From assembly GCA_016789955.1 (NCBI GenBank), contig JAEUPB010000020.1:1-64000 (forward strand): a stretch of 64,000 bases of DNA. Direction: 5' to 3'. The stretch comes from Rubrivivax sp. Lineage in GTDB: Bacteria > Pseudomonadota > Gammaproteobacteria > Burkholderiales > Burkholderiaceae_C. Every line of letters starts with the position of its first letter. The first letter of the stretch is position 1. This document shows, piece by piece, positions 17,030 through 27,316 of this stretch. The notes below the pieces were generated by a model. The model was given only the letters and a program-made list of their open reading frames with translations, made no database searches and was not told the origin of the DNA. A program made the position numbers and the translations under genes.

Positions 17030-18366
17030 TTGGCCGGCACCGTGGCGGCAGCATCGCTGAGGCCGAGAGCCGCAGCGCGGTCGGCCTTCATCACCTTCTG
17101 CGCGTAGGCGTCCTGCCAGTCCACCGCGGCGTCGATCTCGAAGAAGCCGCTGCGCGCGTCCGACAGGATGTCGGGCGTCATCAGCCCCGGCGCGGGCTGG
17201 CCGTCGCGGAACGCGCGCGCGGCCATCAGCGCGCGGCGGCGCGTGCGGGCGATCATCAGGTCGCCGGGGCCGAGGTGCTCCCAGGCGTGGTCGGTGATCG
17301 CGCCCATGCTCTCGGTGACGGCCTGGTCCTGCGTGCCGATGTGGTCGATGCCGCACCAGATGCGGTTGGTGCGCATCGCCTCGCGGTCGAGCATCCAGTC
17401 GTTGCTCTCGTCGGGCACGATGCGGAAGCGCCCGTGCCAGCCCGTGTCGTTGGGCTTGAACATCGGCTGCGGCGTGGTTCCGCCCATCGGCTGGCCGTCC
17501 TTCAGCGGCACGTTGGTGGCGGGCAGCCCGCGGCGGCGCCAGAACACCATCATCACGTGCTCGTCGTCCATCGGCACCCAGGCGCGCGCCTGGATGTTCT
17601 GGCCGAACGGCCCCTGCGGGGTCTGCGTGAAGAACGGGAACATGTAGTTCGCGAAACGCCAGTAGGTGGTGCCCGGTCGCACCGTGCGGTAGGCGCCGTA
17701 GGTGGTGCCCCAGGGAGCGTCCTTCACGTGGTACATCGGCGCGCGGTCGCCGGCGGTGTGCTGCAGCGGGTGGCCTTCGGGCACGTTGTCGGGGTCCAGG
17801 TGGCCCACGTGGAGGAAGCCGAAGTGCGAGGTGTCGATGTCGCCTTCGAGCGCCTGCATCCAGTTGCAGCCGCGCTGCATGAACGAGATGTCGACCTCGC
17901 CTTCGGGCAGCAGCGTGGCCTCGATGCGCGTGAGCGGCGGCGGCGACTCCTGGTTCGGACCCATGTAGACCCACACCATGCCGTTGCGCTCCACCGTCTT
18001 GTAGGCGTGCGCGCGCACCTTGTGCTTGAAGTCCTGCGACGGCGCCACGCTGGGCATGTCCACGCAGCGGCCTTCGACGTCGAACTTCCAGCCGTGGTAC
18101 GTGCAGCGCAGGCCGTCCTCCTCGTTGCGGCCGAGGAAGAGCGAGGCACAGCGGTGCGGGCAGCGGTGGTCCATGATGCCGACGCGGCCGGAGCTGTCGC
18201 GGAAGCCGATCAGCTTCTCGCCCAGCAGCATCAGCCGCAGCGGCGAGCCGTCGGCCACCAGCTCGGTGCCGCGGCACGCGGGGATCCAGTACTGGCGCAT
18301 GAACTCGCCCATCACGGTGCCCGGGCCGACGCGGGTCAGGTCATGGCTGTCTTCGGCGATGCCCAT
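17026..18366 (-). CDS. Rieske non-haem iron aromatic ring-hydroxylating oxygenase, alpha subunit
   Basis: 446 residues of the phthalate 4,5-dioxygenase-type oxygenase group, which uses O2 and electrons from a reductase to hydroxylate or demethylate aromatic rings. The Rieske 2Fe-2S site is C69-x-H71 (CPHR) and C88-x2-H91 (CTYHGW). The mononuclear iron motif is D178-x2-H181-x4-H186 (DTSHFGFLH). No beta subunit is present, which fits homo-oligomeric members. The likely electron donor is the PDR-type reductase encoded divergently at 20579. It lies between two Bug proteins on the same strand. The exact aromatic substrate is not deducible. Confidence 0.92.
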   Translation of the reverse strand: MGIAEDSHDLTRVGPGTVMGEFMRQYWIPACRGTELVADGSPLRLMLLGEKLIGFRDSSGRVGIMDHRCPHRCASLFLGRNEEDGLRCTYHGWKFDVEGRCVDMPSVAPSQDFKHKVRAHAYKTVERNGMVWVYMGPNQESPPPLTRIEATLLPEGEVDISFMQRGCNWMQALEGDIDTSHFGFLHVGHLDPDNVPEGHPLQHTAGDRAPMYHVKDAPWGTTYGAYRTVRPGTTYWRFANYMFPFFTQTPQGPFGQNIQARAWVPMDDEHVMMVFWRRRGLPATNVPLKDGQPMGGTTPQPMFKPNDTGWHGRFRIVPDESNDWMLDREAMRTNRIWCGIDHIGTQDQAVTESMGAITDHAWEHLGPGDLMIARTRRRALMAARAFRDGQPAPGLMTPDILSDARSGFFEIDAAVDWQDAYAQKVMKADRAAALGLSDAAATVPAK

Positions 18367-18427
18367 CTCAGGGGCTCCTTTCTGCGGGGATGCGGTGTGC
18401 GTGAGTGCGGGAACGTCGTGGCGCGGC

Positions 18428-19420
18428 TCAGCCGGCCTCGGGCGTGTAGCCGCTGGCCTTCACCAGCGTCTCGAAGCGCTTGCGTTCCTCGACGATCGAC
18501 GCCGCGAGCTGCGCGCCGGTGACGGGCCACAGCGTCATGCCCTGCTGCGCCAGCTTCTCCTTGACGCTGGCGCTCGCGAACATCGGCTGCAGCGCGGCAT
18601 GCAGGCGGTTGACCAGATCGGGCGCCATGCCGGCCGGGCCGAACAGGCCGGTGCTCGTGGTGGCGCTGACGGGCAGGCCTGCCTCGCGCAGCGTCGGCAC
18701 CTCGGGCACCAGCGGCGAGCGCGTGTCGCCCGAGACGGCCAGCAGCCGGATCTTGCCGGCCCGGTGCATGGCCACCTGTGCCGACAGGCCGGTGATCATG
18801 ACCGGCAGCCGCCCGGCCGAGAGGTCGACGAGGCCGACGCCGCTGTCCTTGTACGGCACGTGCGGCATGGCCAGGCCCGCCGCGAGGTTGATCGAGATGC
18901 CGACGAAGTGCGACAGCGAACCGTTGCCCGGCGCCGAGCCGAACATCGCCTCGCCGGGCTTGCCCTTGGCCCACGCGACGAGCTGCTTGAGATCGTTGAT
19001 GCCCGAGTTCGGGTTGACCGACACCGCCACGTCGAACGCCGAGACGCCGGCGATCGCGGTGAAGTCGCGGTCAGGGTCGTAGTCGAGCTTGGTGTAGATG
19101 TGCGGGTAGACCGCGAACGGCCCGGTGGTGGCGAAGGCCAGCGTGCGGCCGTCGGGCGCCGCGCGCTTCGCCTCGCCCAACGCCAGCCGTTGCCCCGCGC
19201 CGAGCTTGGCCACCGAAATCGCGGGGCGTCCGAGTGCATCGCGCAGCTGGTCGGCGATCAGCCGCGAGCAGAAGTCCATCGACGACGCGGCGCCCACGTA
19301 GACGGTGATCGTGTTGTCCTGCGCGCGCACGGCGGGCAGCGCGAGCGCGGCGGCCGAGGAGGCCAGCACGCGGAGGGACTCTCGTCGACGGATCGGGCGG
19401 CTCGGACTGCACGGGCGCAT
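18428..19420 (-). CDS. Bug family periplasmic binding protein
   Basis: 330 residues. The signal region RRRESLRVLASSAAALALPAV is Tat-like. The core shows Bug motifs (KLGAGQRLALGEAKRAAPDG, HIYTKLDYDPDRDFTAIAGV, APGNGSLSHFVGI). ATG 19420 is chosen because GGAG lies about 8 bases before it; an in-frame ATG at 19444 has no such site. It is the first gene of the minus-strand set Bug - Rieske oxygenase - Bug and is closely related to the third gene of that set, suggesting duplication. It is probably the uptake receptor for the aromatic substrate. Confidence 0.92.
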   Translation of the reverse strand: MRPCSPSRPIRRRESLRVLASSAAALALPAVRAQDNTITVYVGAASSMDFCSRLIADQLRDALGRPAISVAKLGAGQRLALGEAKRAAPDGRTLAFATTGPFAVYPHIYTKLDYDPDRDFTAIAGVSAFDVAVSVNPNSGINDLKQLVAWAKGKPGEAMFGSAPGNGSLSHFVGISINLAAGLAMPHVPYKDSGVGLVDLSAGRLPVMITGLSAQVAMHRAGKIRLLAVSGDTRSPLVPEVPTLREAGLPVSATTSTGLFGPAGMAPDLVNRLHAALQPMFASASVKEKLAQQGMTLWPVTGAQLAASIVEERKRFETLVKASGYTPEAG

Positions 19421-19467
19421 GGGTGTCTCCGGTGTCGTGGCCACCGTGCGGGGCGGCGCTTATAAAA

Positions 19468-19482
19468 TGGAATTTACTTCCA
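19468..19482. promoter_or_regulatory. IclR-type operator between divergent catabolic operons
   Basis: A 15-base perfect inverted repeat TGGAA-TTTAC-TTCCA. The outer five bases on each side match the IclR consensus TGGAAATNATTTCCA exactly. It sits 41 bp before the dioxygenase start and 47 bp before the Bug gene start, and overlaps the predicted minus-strand -10. An IclR-family gene is encoded nearby at 21536, so local control of both directions is the natural inference. Confidence 0.65.
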
Positions 19483-19500
19483 GGAATTGATCAGCGTCAA
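19471..19500 (-). promoter_or_regulatory. Predicted sigma-70 promoter for the Bug-Rieske-Bug operon
   Basis: On the minus strand, TTGACG (19500-19495) and TAAATT (19476-19471) are separated by 18 bases, in an AT-rich island within very GC-rich DNA. The -10 lies inside the IclR-type inverted repeat, consistent with regulator occlusion. No equally good plus-strand promoter was found, although TATAAA occurs at 19461. Confidence 0.45.
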
Positions 19501-19523
19501 CGAACCATCAGGAAACCACGGGC

Positions 19524-20582
19524 ATGCAAGGCAACACCGATCCGGGCACACCCAGGTCGCGCATCGTGCTGGGCATCGGCAGCTCGCACACCCCGATGCT
19601 CAACGCCGCGCTCGACGACTGGCCGCGCTTCGTCGAGCTCGACCGGCTGCGGCCGCACCGCGACAAGTCCGGCCGGCCCGTCACCTACGACCAGCTGCTC
19701 GCCATCGCCGGCGACGGCCCCGCGCGCGAGCTGGCGCCCGAGCTGCTGGCACGCCGGCACGCCGGTGCGATGGCGCAGGTCGAGCACGTCGGCGCGGTGC
19801 TGCGCGGCGCGAAGCTCGACGCGCTGGTCATCGTCGGCGACGACCAGAAGGAGCTCTTCTTCACCGACGTGCAGCCCTCGGTGCTGGTCTACCACGGCGC
19901 CACGATCCGCAATGCGCCGCTGAAGGACCGCCCGGGCCCGCGCTGGGCGTTCGAGGCGTCGCGCCGCTTCTACGAACCGGAGGTGCCACGCGACTACCCG
20001 GTGCACCAGGCCCTCGCGCAGCACCTCGTCGCCGAGCTCGTGCGCGACGAGTTCGACATCGTGTCCTCGGACACGCTGCCCGAAGGACCGGGCCGCATGC
20101 TCGGCGAGGGCCACGCCTTCGGCTTCGTGCACCGCCGGCTGCTGCAGGGCGCCGATCTGCCCGTGGTGCCGATATTCCTCAACACCTACTACCCGCCGAA
20201 CCAGCCGACGCCGCGCCGCTGCTGGCGGCTGGGCGAGGCGATCCTCCGCGCGATCGAACGCCACCCGGGCGGGCTGCGCGTGGGGGTGATCGCGTCCGGC
20301 GGACTGAGCCACTTCACCGTCGACGAGGAGCTCGACGGCCGCGTGCTGCAGGCGCTGCGCGAGCGCGACGCCGAGGCGCTGTGTGCGCTGCCGACGGCGC
20401 AGCTCGAGAGCGGCAGCTCCGAGATCCGCAACTGGATCTGCATGGCCGGTGCCACGCAGCACCTGCCGCTGCAGCATCTGGCGTACATCCCCGGCTACCG
20501 CACGCCGGCCGGCACCGGCACCGGCCTGGCCTTCGGCATCTGGAGTGCCGAAGCCGTGCCACCGGAGGCGACCGGCGCATGA
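19524..20582 (+). CDS. Class III extradiol ring-cleavage dioxygenase (LigB-like)
   Basis: 352 residues related to the catalytic beta subunit of protocatechuate 4,5-dioxygenase and to gallate dioxygenases. The enzyme opens a catecholic ring next to the hydroxyls using Fe(II) held by two His and a Glu. Near the N-terminus GIGSSHTPML supplies the first His (H22), and GGLSHFTVDEE further on carries a conserved His. There is no separate LigA-type small subunit nearby. The gene starts 41 bp after the IclR-type operator and overlaps the reductase gene by four bases (ATGA). It probably cleaves the dihydroxylated product made by the Rieske oxygenase. Confidence 0.88.
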   Translation: MQGNTDPGTPRSRIVLGIGSSHTPMLNAALDDWPRFVELDRLRPHRDKSGRPVTYDQLLAIAGDGPARELAPELLARRHAGAMAQVEHVGAVLRGAKLDALVIVGDDQKELFFTDVQPSVLVYHGATIRNAPLKDRPGPRWAFEASRRFYEPEVPRDYPVHQALAQHLVAELVRDEFDIVSSDTLPEGPGRMLGEGHAFGFVHRRLLQGADLPVVPIFLNTYYPPNQPTPRRCWRLGEAILRAIERHPGGLRVGVIASGGLSHFTVDEELDGRVLQALRERDAEALCALPTAQLESGSSEIRNWICMAGATQHLPLQHLAYIPGYRTPAGTGTGLAFGIWSAEAVPPEATGA

Positions 20583-21529
20583 GCGGCAGCACGCCGGCCG
20601 CGCTGCGCCTGCGGCTGCACCGCATCGAGCACGCCGCGCGCGCCATCCACCTGTTCGAGTGGCGCGATCCCGAAGGCCGGGCGCTGCCACCGTTCACCGC
20701 CGGCGCGCATGTCGACCTCGCGCTGCCCAACGGCCTCGTGCGCTCCTACTCGCTGGCCAACGACCCGGCCGAGCGGCACCGCTACGTGCTCGGCGTGAAG
20801 CGCGACCCTGCGAGCCGCGGCGGCTCGGCGTGCCTGCACGAGCAGGTTCGGGTGGGCGATGTGCTCGACGTGCAGCCGCCGCGCAATGCCTTCGCGCTCG
20901 ACGAAGCGGCGCCGCACAGCGTGCTGGTGGCCGGTGGCATCGGCATCACGCCGCTGGCCTGCATGGCGCAGCGGCTGCGCGCACTCGGCCGGCCCTACAC
21001 GCTGCACTACGCGGTGGCGCGGCGCGACGAGGCCGCGCTGATCGATGGCGTCGACGGGACGGAACTGCACCTGCACGTCGATGCGGATGCCGGCGACGTG
21101 CTCGACGTCGCCGGCATCGTCGCCGGCGCGCCGGCCGATGCGGTGGTGTACGGCTGCGGCCCGGCGCCGATGCTCGCCGCGTTCGAGGCGGCCTGCAGGG
21201 CGCGCCCGGGGCTGGCCTGGCGCATCGAACGCTTCACCTCCGACGTGCAGGCCGCCAGCGCCGGCGGCTGCACGGTGCGCCTGGCGCGCAGCGGGCGCAG
21301 CGTGCCGGTGCCGCCCGGGCAGAGCATCCTCGACGCGCTGCGCGCGGCCGGCGTGGCGGTGGTCACCTCGTGCGAACAGGGCATCTGCGGCACCTGCGAG
21401 ACCGGCGTCATCTCCGGCCGGCCCGACCACCGGGATCTGCTGCTGTCCGACGAGGAGCACGCGAGCAACCGCACGATGATGATCTGCTGCTCGGGCAGCC
21501 TGGACGACGAGCTCGTGCTCGACCTGTAG
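20579..21529 (+). CDS. Phthalate dioxygenase reductase-type oxidoreductase (FMN, 2Fe-2S)
   Basis: 316 residues with the PDR/VanB domain order: FMN-binding barrel (RSYSLAND), NAD(P)-binding domain (VLVAGGIGITPL and YGCGPAPML) and a C-terminal plant-type 2Fe-2S ferredoxin with C265, C270, C273 and C303 or C304 (CEQGICGTC...ICC). It passes electrons from NAD(P)H to a Rieske oxygenase. The start overlaps the dioxygenase stop (ATGA). The oxygenase at 17026 is on the opposite strand but in the same divergent cluster, and is the obvious partner. Confidence 0.93.
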   Translation: MSGSTPAALRLRLHRIEHAARAIHLFEWRDPEGRALPPFTAGAHVDLALPNGLVRSYSLANDPAERHRYVLGVKRDPASRGGSACLHEQVRVGDVLDVQPPRNAFALDEAAPHSVLVAGGIGITPLACMAQRLRALGRPYTLHYAVARRDEAALIDGVDGTELHLHVDADAGDVLDVAGIVAGAPADAVVYGCGPAPMLAAFEAACRARPGLAWRIERFTSDVQAASAGGCTVRLARSGRSVPVPPGQSILDALRAAGVAVVTSCEQGICGTCETGVISGRPDHRDLLLSDEEHASNRTMMICCSGSLDDELVLDL

Positions 21530-21535
21530 CGCGCC

Positions 21536-22393
21536 ATGGGCCGCCCCCCGCACCACGTCAAGCGCGCCGTGCCCGACTACTCGGAAGGCGTGCAGGTCAA
21601 GACCGACGATGCCGACCCGCGCTTCAACAACGCGCTGGCGCGCGGCCTCGCGGTGCTGCGCGCCTTCGCGCTCGAACGGCCGCTGCTGGGCAACCAGGAG
21701 ATCGCGCAGATCACGGGCCTGGCCAAGCCCACGGTGTCGCGGCTCACGCACACGCTCACGCAACTCGGCTACCTGCGCCACCGCGAGGCCTACGGCAAGT
21801 ACGAACTGGCCGCCGGCGTGGTGGGGCTGGCCTACCCCTACCTGGCGCGGCAGGCGGTGCCGCCGGTGGCGCGGCCGCTGATGGTGGCGCTGGCCAAGGC
21901 CACGCAGACCAACGTGGGCCTGGGCGTGCAGGAGGACCTGAGCGTCTTCTACCTCGAGTACGCATTGGGCGAGCCGCATCCCAACCGGCTGCAGCGCGCG
22001 GGCTTCCGCGTGCCGCTGGTGCGCACGGCCATGGGCCGCGCCTGCGTGGCCGGGCTCGCCCCGGCAGCGCGCGAGGCGCTGTACGCGCACCTGCAGCGCT
22101 ACTACGGGCGCGAGTGGCCGGCGCTGCGGGATGCGCTCGACGAGGCCGTGCGCCAGGCGCAGCGCGAGGGGTACTGCATCGCCGCGGGCACCTTCAACGC
22201 CGACACGCATTCGGTGGCCGTGCCGTTCCCGCTCGACGACGGCACCGTGCTCGCGTTCAACTCGCAGGGCCACGCGTCGCGGCTGCCGCCGCCGGTGCTG
22301 GCCCGCAACGGACGCAAGCTGCTGGCGCTGGCCGCCGAGGTGCGCCGGCTGCTGCCGGCCGCGCCGCCGTCGCCGTCGCTGGGGCCGGCCTGA
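21536..22393 (+). CDS. IclR-family transcriptional regulator
   Basis: 285 residues. An N-terminal winged helix-turn-helix (about residues 35-95, LGNQEIAQITGLAKPTVSRLTHTL) is followed by the IclR effector domain (RTAMGRACVAGL, REGYCIAAGTFNADTHSVAVPF). It lies 6 bp after the reductase gene, hence in the catabolic operon, and a near-consensus IclR operator lies at 19468. It is therefore probably autoregulatory and controls both divergent operons in response to an aromatic acid. Whether it activates or represses cannot be told. Confidence 0.92.
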   Translation: MGRPPHHVKRAVPDYSEGVQVKTDDADPRFNNALARGLAVLRAFALERPLLGNQEIAQITGLAKPTVSRLTHTLTQLGYLRHREAYGKYELAAGVVGLAYPYLARQAVPPVARPLMVALAKATQTNVGLGVQEDLSVFYLEYALGEPHPNRLQRAGFRVPLVRTAMGRACVAGLAPAAREALYAHLQRYYGREWPALRDALDEAVRQAQREGYCIAAGTFNADTHSVAVPFPLDDGTVLAFNSQGHASRLPPPVLARNGRKLLALAAEVRRLLPAAPPSPSLGPA

Positions 22394-22418
22394 AGCGGCG
22401 ACTTCAACTTTCGACAGG

Positions 22419-23836
<1,418 letters not shown>

Positions 23837-23861
<25 letters not shown>

Positions 23862-25594
23862 CCCGTCGGCCGCGCCTGCGCGGCGTGGGCGTGCAGCCAC
23901 GCCGGCACGTCGCCGGCGCGCAGCGGCCGCGCGTACAGGTAGCCCTGCGCGCCGCCGCAGGCCAGCCGCCGCAGTTCGTCGGCCTGTTCCTCGGTCTCCA
24001 CGCCCTCGGCCACGGTGGCCAGGCCCAGGCTGCGCGCCACCATCAGCGTGGCCTGCACCAGCACGCGGTGGTGGGCGCTGCTGGGCAGCAGCTGCACGAA
24101 CGAGCGGTCGATCTTCACCACGTCCACCGGCAGCTGGTGCAGGCTGGACAGCGACGAGTAGCCGGTGCCGAAGTCGTCCAGCGCCACCGCCAGGCCGGCG
24201 GCCTTGAAGCGCTGCAGCGTCGCGCGGATGCCTTCGTTCTGCGCCGCCAGGCTCTCGGTCACCTCGATCTGCAACGCGCCGGGCGGCATGCCGGTGCGCA
24301 CGAGGATGTCGCGCACGGTCTCGTCGAAGCCGGACGCCTGCAGCTGCGCGCGCGACACGTTCACCGAGAGCTTGGCCGGCGCCACAGGGCCGAGCGTCTG
24401 CTGCCATGCGACGAACTGCGCGCAGGCTTCCTCCAGCACGTACGCGCCCAGCAGCACGATGAGGCCGCTGGCCTCGGCGATCGGGATGAAGCGGTCGGGC
24501 CCGACGAGCCCGCGCTCGGGGTGCTGCCAACGCACCAGCGCCTCGAGCCCGAGCACGCCGTCGGGCGAGAGCGGCACGATGGGCTGGTAGACCACGAAGA
24601 GCTGCCGCGATGCCAGCGCCTGCTGCAGCTCGTGCTCCATGCGCGCGGCGGCCAGCGCCTGCTCGCGCGTGTCGGCGCCGTACTCCACCTGGCGCGCGCC
24701 GCCCAGCCGCTTGGCCTCGCGCATCGCCAGCGCGGCCGCGTGCAGCGCCCCTTCGGCCGTGGGGCCGAGGTGCGGGCCGGTGAGCACGCCGATGCTCGCC
24801 GCCAGGTGCAGCGCCTGCCCGCCGGCGAGCATCGGCGGGGCCAGCGTCTGCTGCAGCCGCTGCGCCACGCGTGCGGCATCGTCGGGCTGGCGCAGCCCGT
24901 CGAGCAGCACGACGAACTCGTCGCCGCCGACGCGCGCCACCGTGCCCACGCGGTCGTGCGCCCGCAGCGCGCCCGAGAGTCGCGCCGCCACCTCGCGCAG
25001 CACGTCGTCGCCGGCCTCGGTGCCCAGCCGCGTGTTCACGCGCTCGAAACGATCGAGGTTCACCAGCAGCAGCGCCAGCCGGTCGGTGGCGCCGGCGGGG
25101 CCGCCGTGACCGTCCAGCCGCTGCTGCAGCACGTCGAGCACGGCCTGGCGGTTGGGCATCGCCGTCAGCGCATCGGTGCGCTGCGCATCGTGCACGCGTG
25201 CCGACAGGCGTGCCTGCTCCTGCGCCTGGGCGGCGGTGACGTCGCTCACCGAGACCATCGTGCGCGCGCCGTCCAGCCGCACGAGGCGCAGCTCCAGCAC
25301 CCGCCGCGCGCCGCCATCGGCCTCGGGATCGGACTCGAGCTGCAGCGCCAGTTCCGCGTCGGCATCGCCCGGCCGCAGCGCCTGGGCCTGCGCGCGCAGC
25401 GCCGGCAGCCGCTCGTGCAGCGCGTCGTAGAGGTTGTCCAGCACCGGCTCGCGCAGCAGCGGCAGCAGCAGCTGCGCGGCCATCGGGTTGGCCATCGTGA
25501 CGGCGCCGTCGGCAGCCACCTCGAGCAGCCCGACGGGCACCTGGTAGAGGAACGACAGCAGCGCCTGGTGGGCGGACGGGGCGTCGGGGGTCAT
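23837..25594 (-). CDS. PAS-GGDEF-EAL c-di-GMP turnover protein
   Basis: 585 residues, cytosolic. A short PAS-like region occupies about residues 10-125. The GGDEF domain keeps RVGGDEFVVLL, suggesting active or GTP-binding diguanylate cyclase. The EAL domain keeps ALVRWQHP (in LEALVRW), the DDFGTGYSSL loop and AEGVETEEQ, as expected for an active phosphodiesterase. Which activity dominates is unknown. It lies 32 bp downstream of a photoactive-yellow-protein-like gene on the same strand, so light or redox input to c-di-GMP is a testable idea. It is convergent with the esterase gene. Confidence 0.92.
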
Positions 25595-25626
25595 CGGGTG
25601 CGCGGGCCCAGGCGGCAGTGCGACGC

Positions 25627-26019
25627 TCAGGCGCTGCGCAGGATCAGCACGTGTCGCACGCCGCCCTGCCCGGCATCGAGCAGCCGCAGCTGCACGCGGG
25701 TGGGCCGCATGCGCAGCGTCAGCAGGTAGGGCACGGTGCGGTCCAGCGGCTCCCGGCGCGAAGCGGCCTCGGCGAAGGCACCGGCCACCAGCGGCGTGTT
25801 CATGCACGGCGCCACGCGGGTGAACAGCGGCTGGCCGATCACGCGTGCCGGCGCGAGCCCCGCCGCCTGCGACTCCCAGGCGTTGTAGCGCACCACGATG
25901 CCGTCGGCGTCGATGCCGATGACGCCGTAGCGCAGGCCGTCGAGGTCTTCAGGGCCCGCATCGGCCAGGTGCACCGCCAGCTGCGGGTCGGCAAAGTCGA
26001 GATCGATCAGCGCGCTCAC
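25627..26019 (-). CDS. Photoactive yellow protein-like PAS protein
   Basis: 130 residues (PYP is 125). It aligns with Halorhodospira PYP without gaps over the first about 100 residues at an offset of three. The chromophore cysteine C69 corresponds to C72 in RVAPCMNTP, and Y42 and E46 correspond to Y45 and E49 in RYNAWES. M100 corresponds to M104. T50 and R52 are replaced by A53 and L55. PYP binds p-coumaric acid on that Cys and senses blue light. Whether this protein binds the chromophore is unknown: tyrosine ammonia lyase and coumarate ligase genes are not in the window. GTG 26019 is the start fitting the family. It sits 32 bp before the GGDEF-EAL gene. Confidence 0.75.
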   Translation of the reverse strand: MSALIDLDFADPQLAVHLADAGPEDLDGLRYGVIGIDADGIVVRYNAWESQAAGLAPARVIGQPLFTRVAPCMNTPLVAGAFAEAASRREPLDRTVPYLLTLRMRPTRVQLRLLDAGQGGVRHVLILRSA

Positions 26020-26135
26020 GTGGTCCGCCTCCCTGGCGAGCGGGCCACCACGGCCCCCACGTGGGTGTCGGCATCCAGCCGGCGAACTTGAGGGTGCGCG
26101 GCGGCCGGCGCGTGCCGATCGACACGCCGGTGGGA

Positions 26136-27212
26136 TCAGCGCGGCGCCTGGGCCACCTCGCGGTCCCAGCGCGCGATCAGCCGCTGCCGCTCCTCCTTGT
26201 GGCCGTACTTGCGGATGTCGTAGGCGATCAGCTTCATCTCCGCCGGCCGCGGCATCAGCGGGTGCTGCGGCGTGGCCTTGACCGCGGGCACGACGAACGA
26301 ACCCGACTGCGCCGCCAGCTGCTGAGCCGCCGCGGTCAGCGACCACGCGTGGAAGCGCCTCGCGTTCTCGAGGTTGCGAGCGCCCTTCACGATGCTCATC
26401 GCACCCACCTCGTAGCCGGTGCCCTCGCACGGCACCACGGTCTTCAACGGGAAGCCCTGCTTGATCTCGCCCGCGGCCAGCGCGAGGAAGCCGATGGCCA
26501 CGCCGGTCTCGCCGCGTGCGGCGTTCTTCACCGCGCCGGCGCCGGAGCGGGTGTACTCGGTGGTGTGGCGGTGCAGCGCCTTCATGTAGTCGAAGGCCGC
26601 CTCCTCGCCCATGATCTGCACCAGCGTCGCGATGGCCGTGTAGGCCGTGCCCGAGCTGTTCGGGTTGGAGTTCTGCACCTCGTTGCGGTAGGCCGGCTTC
26701 AGCAGGTCCTTCCAGCAGGCCGGCGGCTCGATCTTCTTGCGCGCCAGCACCTCGGTGTTGTAGGCGAGGCCGAGCGGGCCCAGGTAGACGCCCATCGCCC
26801 GGTTGCCGGTGACCTGCGCCACCTGCTGCGCCCAGTCGTGCAGCTCGCCGGGCTGCGGCGCCGGCTGCGGCAGCGTCAGCTCCATCTCGGCGGCCTGCAC
26901 GTGCGGGTCGACGGTGCCGCCGAACCACACGTCGTTCTTCGGGTTGTCCTTCTCGGCGGTCAGCTGCGCCAGCACCTCGCCGGTGCTCTTGCGGATCATG
27001 TTGACCTTGATGCCGGTGTCGCGCGTGAACACCTGCGACATCAGCGCGCACCACTCGAGCTCGACGCTGCACAGCATGTTGAGGCTGCCCTTGTCCTGCG
27101 CGGCGGCGGGTGCGTGCACCAAGGCCAGGGCCAGGGCCGGCGCGAGCATCGCGGCGAGCCGCAGCAGCATCGGGATCGGGGTTCGGGGTCGGGATTGCAG
27201 GGTGTCGCGCAT
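26136..27212 (-). CDS. ABC transporter periplasmic binding protein (iron/aminoethylphosphonate type)
   Basis: 358 residues. A signal peptide ends near HAPAAAQD and the mature domain is a type II periplasmic binding fold of the ferric-ion/2-aminoethylphosphonate group (LNMLCSVELEWCALMSQVFTRDTG, NDVWFGGTVDPHVQAAE, NPNSSGTAYTAIATL). Two cysteines close together near the mature start are unusual. ATG 27212 is used; ATG 27170 would shorten the n-region of the signal and cannot be excluded. No permease or ATPase gene is adjacent, so the rest of the transporter is elsewhere. The LysR gene upstream on the same strand may control it. Confidence 0.85.
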   Translation of the reverse strand: MRDTLQSRPRTPIPMLLRLAAMLAPALALALVHAPAAAQDKGSLNMLCSVELEWCALMSQVFTRDTGIKVNMIRKSTGEVLAQLTAEKDNPKNDVWFGGTVDPHVQAAEMELTLPQPAPQPGELHDWAQQVAQVTGNRAMGVYLGPLGLAYNTEVLARKKIEPPACWKDLLKPAYRNEVQNSNPNSSGTAYTAIATLVQIMGEEAAFDYMKALHRHTTEYTRSGAGAVKNAARGETGVAIGFLALAAGEIKQGFPLKTVVPCEGTGYEVGAMSIVKGARNLENARRFHAWSLTAAAQQLAAQSGSFVVPAVKATPQHPLMPRPAEMKLIAYDIRKYGHKEERQRLIARWDREVAQAPR

Positions 27213-27316
27213 CGTCCGGATCTGGAGCGTCGGGGCAGCCCGCACCATACGGCATGACCCCGCGCGGGCGGTTGCGGTTTTCCCGTTCCGTGGTCCGCCG
27301 AGGCCGGCGTCGCGCG

